6,456 nt of DNA, taken from contig DDJC01000099.1 of the NCBI GenBank assembly GCA_002339015.1, positions 896-7,351 of the forward strand, in the 5' to 3' direction. Positions within the stretch are counted from its first letter, which is position 1. Each line of letters begins with the position of its first letter. This DNA comes from Burkholderiales bacterium UBA1834 (lineage in GTDB: Bacteria > Pseudomonadota > Gammaproteobacteria > Burkholderiales > Burkholderiaceae_C). The notes beneath the pieces were generated by a model, which ran no database searches, had not been told where the DNA came from, and saw nothing but the letters and a program-made list of their open reading frames with translations. A program made the position numbers and the translations under genes. Of this stretch, positions 1 to 6,099 are shown one piece after another.

Positions 1-56
1 AGCAGACCAAGAACCTGCTGGTGAGCTACAGCCCCAAGGCGCTGGGCTTCTTCTGA
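1..56 (+). CDS. Aldehyde dehydrogenase, C-terminal end only (partial, 5' end outside window)
   Basis: Only the last 17 residues are inside the window (reading frame begins at base 3, stop TGA at 54-56). They read QTKNLLVSYSPKALGFF, the tail typical of proteobacterial NAD-dependent aldehyde dehydrogenases of the ExaC/AcoD acetaldehyde dehydrogenase type, which oxidise short aldehydes to acids in the cytoplasm. The call is supported by the next gene, a DUF779 protein, a family repeatedly found directly downstream of this dehydrogenase. No catalytic residues are visible because the Cys/Glu active site lies upstream of the window. The tail and the neighbour are seen or known. The exact substrate (acetaldehyde or another aldehyde) cannot be decided from this fragment. 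Confidence 0.85.
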   Translation, partial: QTKNLLVSYSPKALGFF

Positions 57-57
57 C

Positions 58-63
58 GGAGGG
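58..63 (+). promoter_or_regulatory. Ribosome binding site of the DUF779 gene
   Basis: GGAGGG lies 7 nt before the ATG at 71 and begins 2 nt after the stop codon of the aldehyde dehydrogenase. It decides the start: the in-frame GTG at 65 is only 1 nt from this motif, too close for initiation, so ATG 71 is preferred. Its place against the upstream stop codon suggests co-translation of the pair. Confidence 0.75.
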
Positions 64-70
64 CGTGGCC

Positions 71-481
71 ATGAACGTCGTGCCTCACGTGATGCCTCGG
101 GTCGAGCGGGTGGTGACCACGCCCGCCGCCCTGGCCCTGATCCAGCGGCTGCGCGCGCAGCATGGCCCGCTGATGTTCCACCAGTCGGGCGGCTGCTGCG
201 ACGGCAGCGCCCCGATGTGCTTCGCGCGCGGCGACATGATCGTGGGCGCGTCGGACGTGCGGCTGGGGACCATCGGCGGCGAGCCGTTCTACATCAGCAA
301 GCCGCAGTTCGAGTACTGGCAGCACACGCAACTGATCATCGACGTGGTGAGCGGGCGGGGCGGCATGTTCTCGCTGGAAGGGCCGCACGGGCTGCGCTTC
401 CTGACGCGCTCGCGCCTGTTCGAAGACAGCGAGGGTGATCGCCTGATGCCCATTTCATCGGGGGATGGATCGCCGGTCTGA
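71..481 (+). CDS. DUF779 domain-containing protein (aldehyde dehydrogenase partner of unknown function)
   Basis: This 136-residue protein has the DUF779 signature along most of its length: HQSGGCCDG at residues 37-45, a third Cys at 50, the FYISKPQFEYWQHTQLIIDV block around 78-97, and RGGMFSLEGP followed by RFLTRSRLF. There is no signal peptide or membrane segment, so it should be cytoplasmic. The molecular role of DUF779 is not known to me. The family usually sits next to acetaldehyde-type aldehyde dehydrogenases, as here, with only 14 nt between the two genes. The invariant-looking His37, Cys42, Cys43 and Cys50 would suit a metal site or redox thiols, but that is inference. ATG 71 is chosen over GTG 65 because of the spacing to the ribosome binding site. 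The last 15 or so residues, after the SRLFED block, look like a non-conserved tail. Confidence 0.93.
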   Translation: MNVVPHVMPRVERVVTTPAALALIQRLRAQHGPLMFHQSGGCCDGSAPMCFARGDMIVGASDVRLGTIGGEPFYISKPQFEYWQHTQLIIDVVSGRGGMFSLEGPHGLRFLTRSRLFEDSEGDRLMPISSGDGSPV

Positions 482-612
482 TCCCTGCAGGTACGGTGGT
501 GGCCGGTGCCAAGAGCCCGGGACACCACGCAATGCGGCGCCGCCGGTTACCATCGGCCGCGCCGATTGTCTTTGCATGCCTGCTTCTGCACACCTGCCTG
601 TGCCTGTACCCC

Positions 613-975
613 ATGACCGCTTCCGATCTGATCCTCTACGGCATTCCCAACTGCGACACCGTCAAGAAGGCCCGCACCTGGCTGGCCGGGCAGGGGGCCA
701 ACGTCACCTTCCACGACTACAAGAAGCAGGGCGTGCCGGCTGGTCGGCTGGACGACTGGATCAGGCAGGTGGGCTGGGAGAAGCTGCTGAACCGCCAGGG
801 CACCACCTGGCGCAAGCTGGACGATGCGGTCAAGGCTGGTGTGGTGGATGCCGCCAGTGCCAAGGCCCTGATGCTGGAACAGGCCAGCGTGATCAAACGC
901 CCGGTGATCGAGCGCGGCGGCCAGGTGCTGCTGGTCGGCTTCAACGAGGCCGACGCGGCCAAGGCGTTGGGCTGA
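613..975 (+). CDS. ArsC/Spx-fold reductase-like protein (YffB family)
   Basis: This 120-residue thioredoxin-fold protein closely resembles E. coli YffB. It has an N-terminal strand ending in YGIPNCDTVKKAR with a single Cys14, FHDYKKQG at 33-40, GWEKLLNRQGTTWRKLD at 54-70, and the cis-Pro segment IKRPV at 94-98. The family shares the arsenate reductase fold. A single N-terminal Cys with no CxxC, and the glutathione binding suggested for some members, point to a thiol-dependent reductase, but its true substrate is unsettled and arsenate reduction should not be assumed. ATG 613 is chosen because it gives the normal family N-terminus. No Shine-Dalgarno is visible before it. The frame stays open upstream to 496 and encodes a basic-hydrophobic stretch, judged not to be translated. 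The gene is convergent with the alkC-type gene, with 58 nt between the two stops. Confidence 0.92.
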   Translation: MTASDLILYGIPNCDTVKKARTWLAGQGANVTFHDYKKQGVPAGRLDDWIRQVGWEKLLNRQGTTWRKLDDAVKAGVVDAASAKALMLEQASVIKRPVIERGGQVLLVGFNEADAAKALG

Positions 976-1033
976 GCGCCCTGGCGTGTGGTGCGCTGCT
1001 GGCGGCCGGTGGTCTGCTCGGCCCGCAGTGGGT

Positions 1034-2176
1034 TCACGCCGTCAGCTTGAAGCTGGCCTGCGCCACGATCTGCCCGTTGATGCGCAGGTCGATCTGGTGC
1101 TCGCCCGGGTGGTAGCGGCGCGTGGTCACCGGCCGCATCGAATGCGATTTGGCCAGTGACAGCGTCTCGCTCGGAGCCAGGCTCACGCGCCAGCCCTTGA
1201 AGGTCTTGGCCGAGGCGCCGCCCTGGGCCCGTGCGTGGTGCACGGTGTAGTCGATCTCCAGCGTCTGGGTGCTGGCGCTGGTCGAGGCAAGTGCCAGGTT
1301 CAAGGCGACCGACTCACCGATGGCAATGCGCTTGGGCGAGACCCGCCAGCGCACATCTCCGTCGAACGCGGTGCCCAGGCCCCACAGCGTGAGCGTGCGG
1401 CCATGGCCCTGCTTGATCAGCGTGCGGCTGGCGTGGCGCAGCAGGCGCAGGCGCGTGGCCGGGGCCTCGGGCAGGTGGCGCTCCAGCCAGTCGGCCAGGC
1501 GCTCGGGGTGGTCCTTGGCGATGTCGTTCAAGTGGTTGGCCACGCTGCGGCGCACGTACTCGCTCACGTCGTCCTGCAGGGCTTCGAGCAGGGGCAGGGT
1601 GGGCGTGGGGTCCGCCACCAGGGCTTTGAGGCGCAGGCCCCAGGGCAGGCGCGGGCGGCTGCCTTCGCTGACCAGGCGGCGCACGTGGGGGCTGGGATCG
1701 GTGGTCCATTCGCTGAGCGTGCGCAGTGACAGCTCCGGGTGCGCCATGATGATGGGGCGGATGGCGAACTCGGCGGTGAAGCGCTGGGTGAGCGCGTGCA
1801 GCACCTGCAAGGCACGTTCTGGATGGTCCAGACCGCGTTGCGCGACGAACTCGCCTACGGGCCACAGCACCCAGCCGGCCAGACCGGTGTCGTCGGTGCG
1901 CAGCAGGCCCAGTTCCTTGTCCGGATCTTCCACGTGCGTGACGGTCTTGAAGCTGGCCTCCAGCACCTCGGCGGCATGATGGAAATCACCGGGCAGCGTG
2001 GCCTGCAGGGCCTGGCCCAGGTGCTGGGCACGGGCCTTGAATTCCAGATCTTCCAGCCCGGCCAGGGCCAGGCGCTCGAAGCGCTTCTGATCGAAGGCGG
2101 GCCACACGCGGCGAAGGTGGCGGCCGGCTTCCCGCACCACGTCGGCATTGATCAGGTTCTTGAACGGTTCTGCCAC
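1034..2176 (-). CDS. alkC: AlkC-family DNA alkylation repair glycosylase with C-terminal Ig-like domain
   Basis: This 380-residue protein starts with (V/M)AEPFKNLINADVV, the usual beginning of AlkC-type proteins (COG4335). Residues about 100-255 form alpha-helical HEAT-like repeats with the family hallmarks HVRRLVSEGSRPRLPWG at 164-180 and SEYVRRSVANHLNDIAKDHP at 205-224. Residues about 268-380 are beta-rich, with IDYTVHH, KTFKGWRVSL, TTRRYHPGEH and INGQ, matching the extra Ig-like domain known in the Pseudomonas-type AlkC and absent from the Bacillus type. Family members remove N3-methylated bases such as 3-methyladenine and 3-methylcytosine without flipping the base, starting base excision repair in the cytoplasm. 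The start is GTG, supported by a well-placed Shine-Dalgarno. The gene follows the DUF748 gene by 9 nt and probably depends on its transcript. No Ada-type regulatory site was found nearby. The substrate range is inferred from the family. Confidence 0.9.
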   Translation of the reverse strand: MAEPFKNLINADVVREAGRHLRRVWPAFDQKRFERLALAGLEDLEFKARAQHLGQALQATLPGDFHHAAEVLEASFKTVTHVEDPDKELGLLRTDDTGLAGWVLWPVGEFVAQRGLDHPERALQVLHALTQRFTAEFAIRPIIMAHPELSLRTLSEWTTDPSPHVRRLVSEGSRPRLPWGLRLKALVADPTPTLPLLEALQDDVSEYVRRSVANHLNDIAKDHPERLADWLERHLPEAPATRLRLLRHASRTLIKQGHGRTLTLWGLGTAFDGDVRWRVSPKRIAIGESVALNLALASTSASTQTLEIDYTVHHARAQGGASAKTFKGWRVSLAPSETLSLAKSHSMRPVTTRRYHPGEHQIDLRINGQIVAQASFKLTA

Positions 2177-2181
2177 GACGG

Positions 2182-2187
2182 TCCTTC
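2182..2187 (-). promoter_or_regulatory. Ribosome binding site of alkC overlapping the DUF748 stop codon
   Basis: On the minus strand the junction reads TGAAGGACCGTCGTG. GAAGGA is the Shine-Dalgarno, TGA (2186-2188) is the DUF748 stop, and GTG (2174-2176) starts alkC 5 nt after the motif. The overlap of stop and Shine-Dalgarno is a classic arrangement for translational coupling and is the reason for accepting the GTG start. Confidence 0.75.
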
Positions 2188-5100
2188 AGTGGATGGCGAA
2201 TTGCACGCGCGCGCCGGAGGCCTTGTCGTCGTCCGGCAGCCCTGTGCGGCCCAGCTTGGAGGCGGTCAGCAGCACGCGCTCGGGGGGCAGTTTGTCGGCC
2301 AGGTAGGCCTTGACGCGGTCACCGCGCCGGTCGGCCAGCACCTTGAGCGCGGTGTCGTCGGCTGGGGCGCTCGCCTCGAGCAGGGCTTGCATCTCGGCGG
2401 GCGGCAGGGTCTTGGCCAGGCCGATCAGGTTGCGTGGCTTCTTGATGTCGGCGGCCTTGTAGGCGGCGGTGAGCCATTGCGTGCGCTCGTCGTCGCCGAT
2501 GCGCACTTCGGGCAGGGGCTGGCCGGTGGCCTTGGCCTTGGCGGCGCGCATCAGGTTGCGCACGTAGCGCTCGCGCAGGCCGTCGGCGTCCACGGCGGGG
2601 TCGGCACGGCCGGTGGCCTCGAGTTTGAGCGAGGGCTTGTCCTTGAGCCTGGTCACCAGGGTGTCCAGGCCCTCGCGGGCCTTGTCGCTCAGTTCGGCGC
2701 TGCCGGGCGCGAAGGCCACGGTACCCAGTTCGTTCGAATCGCCGCCCATCAGCAGCGAGAAGGGCGCCGTGATGGCCTTGGTCAGCAGGTTGGCGATCAC
2801 CTTCCAGATGATGCCGGCCACCGAGAACTGCGGGTCGTCCAGCGAGCCGGACACGGGCAGGCTGATGTCGATCTCGCCCCGGCTGTTCTTGAGCAGCGAG
2901 ATGGCCAGCTGCACCGGCAGCTTGGTGGCATCGGGGCTGTCGACCTTGTCGCCGAAAGTGAGCTGGTCCAGGAAGATCTTGTTCTGTGCTTCGAGCTTGC
3001 CCTTGTCGACCTTGTAGTGCACGGTCAGCGACAGCGTGCCCTTCTCGATGGCGTAGCCGGCGTAGCGGCCGGCGTAGGGGCTCAGGCGCGTGAGCTCGAT
3101 GCCCTTCGCACTGCCCTGGATGTCGGTGTACAGCCGCGGGCCCAGGGGATGCAGCTGGCCGGTGATCTCAAGCGGGGCGCCGCCGTCCACCGCACCCAAT
3201 ATCTTGACCTGGGCCGGCTCGGGCTTGCTGGAGGCCACGGCGGAGATGTCGCCCTCTACCTGCGTCAGGCGCGCCGAGTAGTTGGGCTTGACGAAGTTGT
3301 CGGTGAAGTCGACGCGGCCCTTGGCCAGGGTGATGTGCTGCCAGCGCAGCTGGGAGGGCGGAGCGGCGCCGCGGTTGGCTGCAGACGCCGAGGAGGCCGG
3401 GGCCGATGCCGGCGCCTCCGCCCTGGGGGCGATCGGTGCGGTCGTGGTGCCGCTCAGGGGCTCCACGGTTGTCGGCGTGCCGGGCGCGTCCTGCGGCGTG
3501 GTCAGCGACTTGGCCTCCTGGCCCGCGCTGCGGTCGGTGATGTCGGCCAGGTTGAGGCGGCCGTTGGGGTTGATGATGACGCGGCCGTAGAAATCCTGCA
3601 GGGCGATGCGGCCCAGGTCGGCATCGAGCGCCTGGTCTTTCCAGGTGATGTCCAGTCCTTTGGCAGACAGCAGCTTCCAGCGCAGGAAATCCGCCTGGTT
3701 GACGCTGTCCTGCACGCGCACGTCGCCCAGGCTGGCCTGTCCCTGGTAGCGCGCGTCGAGCTGGCCGATGTCGTTGTCCAGCGGCAGGTTCACGGTGACG
3801 CTGCCCTCCATGCTGGCCAGGGCCTGGGCCAGCTGGATGTTGACGTGGGGATCGAGGTAGGGCTGCAAGGCACGCAGGTCCAGCTGCGTGACACCCAGCT
3901 TGCCGCGCAGCGACAGCGGCTGCGGGCGCACTTCGCCCGACAGGCGGATCTGGCCCTTGCCCTGCGCGCGGGTGTTCAGCGCGAAGGTCATGAAGCGGCC
4001 CAGGTCGGTCGAGGCCTGTCGCACGGTGAGTTCGGCCTGACTGAGCGTCACCTGGGCATGCGGCTGCACGCTCTGGTCGCTCACGGCCACGGCGCATTGG
4101 GTGCAGCGCAGCGCCGTCACGGCCACCTGGGGCAGGGCCGTTGAGGCATTGGCGGGTGCGCCGGGCTTGCCGCTGGCAGGCGCATCCTGCCGGGGCGGCA
4201 TCAGCAGCCAGCGTCCCTGGGCGTCGCGTGTGGCCTTGGCGTCGAGCTTGTTCAGGGTCAGGGCCATGAGGCTCAAGGTGTCAAGGATGGCCGGCTGAGC
4301 TGCGCTCGGCAGACGCAGGCGGGCTTGCAGGCCCTGGGCGTCGAGCGAGGCCAGCGAGAGGCCGTCCTTCACGCCCTTGGCAACGGCCTGCGCCTTCAGA
4401 TCCTTCAGACCCAGTTGGCCCTGGCTCAGCACGATGGCCTGGGTGTCAGCCTCCAGCGTCGTCTGGGCGGACAGCTCACCCTGTGTGATCTGCACGGGCA
4501 GCGGCATGAGCTTGTCCAGGGCCTTGAGCCAGGGCGCGGGCTGCAGCCCGGCGAGTTGGAGGTTCAAGGTGGCGCGGGGTGGCTGGGCTTGTAGGCCGCC
4601 CTCGACGGCCAGGGCCATGCCGTGAGGGTCGGCTGCGTCCAGGTGCAGCTTGGCCGGCGCAGCGTCGTGGCGGCTGTTCAGCCCGCTGAGCGCGATGTGG
4701 ACCGGGCCGAGCGTGGGAAGCGCGTCTGCCCCGGGCGGCTGGACATCAATGGCCTCAGCATTGACCTTGAGCTGGTCGAGCTGCCAGCGCCAGGCCGAGG
4801 GGGCGGGGGATGCCTTGGCCGGTGTGACGACGGATGCGCTTGAAGCCGGCGCGGCCGCTGAGGCCGTCTGGGCGCCCAGGCCCCTGGCCTTGGCGCGCCG
4901 CACGGCCGTGGGGGGCTGCACGCCCACGCGCAGCCCCTCCAGCGTGATACTGCCCAGGCGGGCCTGGCGCTCCAATGGCAGGGTGTCGATGCCCGCAACC
5001 TTCAACGCTGTCCACCGGGTCTGCACACCCAGGGCCGGCACGGTCAACTGCAGGCCGCTCACGTCGACACCGCCCGTGATGGCCACGCGCGGCACGGCCG

Positions 5101-5974
5101 GGGCCTTGCGCTCTTCGAACACGATCTTGAGCGAGGCGGCCAGGCGGCCGGAGGCCACGTCGGCCTGGGCCTGCGGGGGCAGCAGCGGGCGCACGGCGAC
5201 GGCCCACTTGGGCAGGTCCACGTCACGCCATTGCACGTCGATCTCCGAGCGCAGGCCTTCCTTGAAGGGCAGGGTGCGGCCGTTCACGCGCAGGGGGCTG
5301 CCGTTCACGCGGGCTTCCAGCAGAGGGTGCACGTCCACGTCTTCATCGGCCGGCAGGCTGGAGATGAAGGGCACGCCGATGTTGATCGCCTCGATGCGGT
5401 GCGTCTGGCCCAGCACCCGGTCGCCGTAGCGCACCAGGCCATCCGTCAGGCGGATGTTGTAGATGGCGAAGCGCGCGGGCTCATTGCCGGCGGACTCGGG
5501 CTCGGACTGGGCCTGTTTGGCCAGGTGCTCCAGGATGGGCGTGAAGTTGAAGCGCTCGTTCTGTTGGCGCTCCACCCACAGTTCGGGCCGGATGAGCGTG
5601 ACACGGCGCAGCACCGGGGCCAGACGCCACACCGAGCTCAGCGAGAGCTGCGCCTGGGCCTTCTGCAGCGTCAGGATTTCGCTGCCCTGGGCGCCGATGG
5701 CGATGTGGTCGGCCGTGACATTCAATGTCCAGGGCTGCACGTCCAACTGGCCGATGCGCACCGGCACGCCCAGCGCCTGCTTGGCGGCGGCCTCCACCTT
5801 GGGGCGCACCCAGCCGGGCAGCCACCCGCCCAGCACGCCCGTCCACAGCAGGGCCAGCGCAGCCAACCCGGCCAGAATCTTCAGCCAGGTGCCTCGCCGC
5901 CCGGCCACGAACGGGTGTGCTGGCGCTTGGGAAATCGGATGGCCTCTGTCGGGGGCCTTGGCTGGGTCTTGCAT
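2186..5974 (-). CDS. DUF748 domain-containing AsmA-like envelope protein, 1262 aa
   Basis: A very large inner-membrane-anchored protein. Residues 1-29 form a short cytoplasmic tail ending in basic RRGTWLK. Residues about 30-52 are one hydrophobic helix, and the remaining 1200 or so residues should be periplasmic and mostly beta-strand, as in AsmA/TamB-like proteins. The DUF748 signature is clearest at about 875-1080: GRVDFTDNFVKPNYSARL, then LDQLTFGDKVDSP, LPVQLAISLLKNSRGEIDISLPV, GSLDDPQFS, and an amphipathic segment ending KAITAPFSLLMGG. Ala/Pro/Ser-rich linkers at about 361-395, 593-615 and 815-875 separate the beta modules. The end (1081-1262) resembles a degenerate OmpA-like domain. AsmA-like proteins are linked to phospholipid transport and outer-membrane homeostasis; the specific role here is unknown. 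ATG 5974 is chosen; an in-frame TTG at 6031 abuts the acnA terminator and is unlikely. No Shine-Dalgarno is evident before the ATG. Confidence 0.92.
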   Translation of the reverse strand: MQDPAKAPDRGHPISQAPAHPFVAGRRGTWLKILAGLAALALLWTGVLGGWLPGWVRPKVEAAAKQALGVPVRIGQLDVQPWTLNVTADHIAIGAQGSEILTLQKAQAQLSLSSVWRLAPVLRRVTLIRPELWVERQQNERFNFTPILEHLAKQAQSEPESAGNEPARFAIYNIRLTDGLVRYGDRVLGQTHRIEAINIGVPFISSLPADEDVDVHPLLEARVNGSPLRVNGRTLPFKEGLRSEIDVQWRDVDLPKWAVAVRPLLPPQAQADVASGRLAASLKIVFEERKAPAVPRVAITGGVDVSGLQLTVPALGVQTRWTALKVAGIDTLPLERQARLGSITLEGLRVGVQPPTAVRRAKARGLGAQTASAAAPASSASVVTPAKASPAPSAWRWQLDQLKVNAEAIDVQPPGADALPTLGPVHIALSGLNSRHDAAPAKLHLDAADPHGMALAVEGGLQAQPPRATLNLQLAGLQPAPWLKALDKLMPLPVQITQGELSAQTTLEADTQAIVLSQGQLGLKDLKAQAVAKGVKDGLSLASLDAQGLQARLRLPSAAQPAILDTLSLMALTLNKLDAKATRDAQGRWLLMPPRQDAPASGKPGAPANASTALPQVAVTALRCTQCAVAVSDQSVQPHAQVTLSQAELTVRQASTDLGRFMTFALNTRAQGKGQIRLSGEVRPQPLSLRGKLGVTQLDLRALQPYLDPHVNIQLAQALASMEGSVTVNLPLDNDIGQLDARYQGQASLGDVRVQDSVNQADFLRWKLLSAKGLDITWKDQALDADLGRIALQDFYGRVIINPNGRLNLADITDRSAGQEAKSLTTPQDAPGTPTTVEPLSGTTTAPIAPRAEAPASAPASSASAANRGAAPPSQLRWQHITLAKGRVDFTDNFVKPNYSARLTQVEGDISAVASSKPEPAQVKILGAVDGGAPLEITGQLHPLGPRLYTDIQGSAKGIELTRLSPYAGRYAGYAIEKGTLSLTVHYKVDKGKLEAQNKIFLDQLTFGDKVDSPDATKLPVQLAISLLKNSRGEIDISLPVSGSLDDPQFSVAGIIWKVIANLLTKAITAPFSLLMGGDSNELGTVAFAPGSAELSDKAREGLDTLVTRLKDKPSLKLEATGRADPAVDADGLRERYVRNLMRAAKAKATGQPLPEVRIGDDERTQWLTAAYKAADIKKPRNLIGLAKTLPPAEMQALLEASAPADDTALKVLADRRGDRVKAYLADKLPPERVLLTASKLGRTGLPDDDKASGARVQFAIH

Positions 5975-6029
5975 GGGAGGCGGTGGTGTCGGTGCCGTTG
6001 AGGAAATCGGTTTTTTGCAGGCACCATGC

Positions 6030-6053
6030 AAAAGCCCCGCCGGGGCGGGGCTT
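6030..6053 (-). terminator. Intrinsic terminator downstream of acnA
   Basis: A perfect 10-bp inverted repeat (AAGCCCCGCC at 6032-6041 and GGCGGGGCTT at 6044-6053) has only 2 nt at its centre, so the innermost pairs must open to make a loop. Read on the minus strand it is followed by TTTT then G, a short U-tract. In the plus direction the stem is followed by CATTG and no T-run, so it points to ending the minus-strand acnA transcript. It lies 47 nt after the acnA stop and 56 nt before the DUF748 ATG, implying that DUF748-alkC has its own promoter or relies on read-through. Confidence 0.75.
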
Positions 6054-6063
6054 CATTGTGCAA

Positions 6064-6089
6064 TGGCCCGTGGGCCAACGCCGTTGGCC
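6064..6089. repeat. Two overlapping inverted repeats in the acnA 3' region
   Basis: TGGCCC-GT-GGGCCA (6064-6077) and GGCCAACG-C-CGTTGGCC (6073-6089) are both perfect inverted repeats and share bases 6073-6077, so the two hairpins exclude each other. They lie between the acnA stop codon and the terminator. Neither has a T-run. They could stabilise the acnA mRNA 3' end, be a protein-binding palindrome, or be chance in GC-rich DNA. Confidence 0.45.
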
Positions 6090-6099
6090 TGAACCGATC

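Noticed and set aside
65..70. GTG 65 as the start of the DUF779 gene
   Set aside because: It lies 1 nt from the GGAGGG motif, whereas ATG 71 has the normal 7-nt spacing.
489..510. Hairpin after the DUF779 gene (GGTAC...GGTGCC)
   Set aside because: The pairing is short and mismatched and is not followed by a T-run.
540..560. Possible -10 element (TTACCAT) before the YffB-like gene
   Set aside because: No acceptable -35 sequence lies 16-18 nt upstream, so it cannot be supported as a promoter.
613..975. Annotation as a true arsenate reductase (arsC)
   Set aside because: The sequence matches the YffB branch. No arsR, arsB or arsH gene is nearby, and the fold alone does not show arsenate reduction.
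976..1033. Bidirectional terminator between the convergent YffB-like and alkC genes
   Set aside because: Only imperfect GC-rich complementarity is present and there is no T-run in either direction.
1739..4144. An 801-codon open frame on the plus strand, antisense to alkC and DUF748
   Set aside because: It crosses the boundary of two well-recognised minus-strand genes. Its product is Gly/Gln/Val/Leu-rich with no recognisable family, as expected from the reverse complement of high-GC coding DNA. No ribosome binding site or domain supports it.
5975..6031. Longer DUF748 start at TTG 6031 (19 extra residues)
   Set aside because: The TTG directly abuts the acnA terminator stem, so most transcripts reaching it would have to pass through the hairpin. 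The extra residues resemble no known N-terminus.
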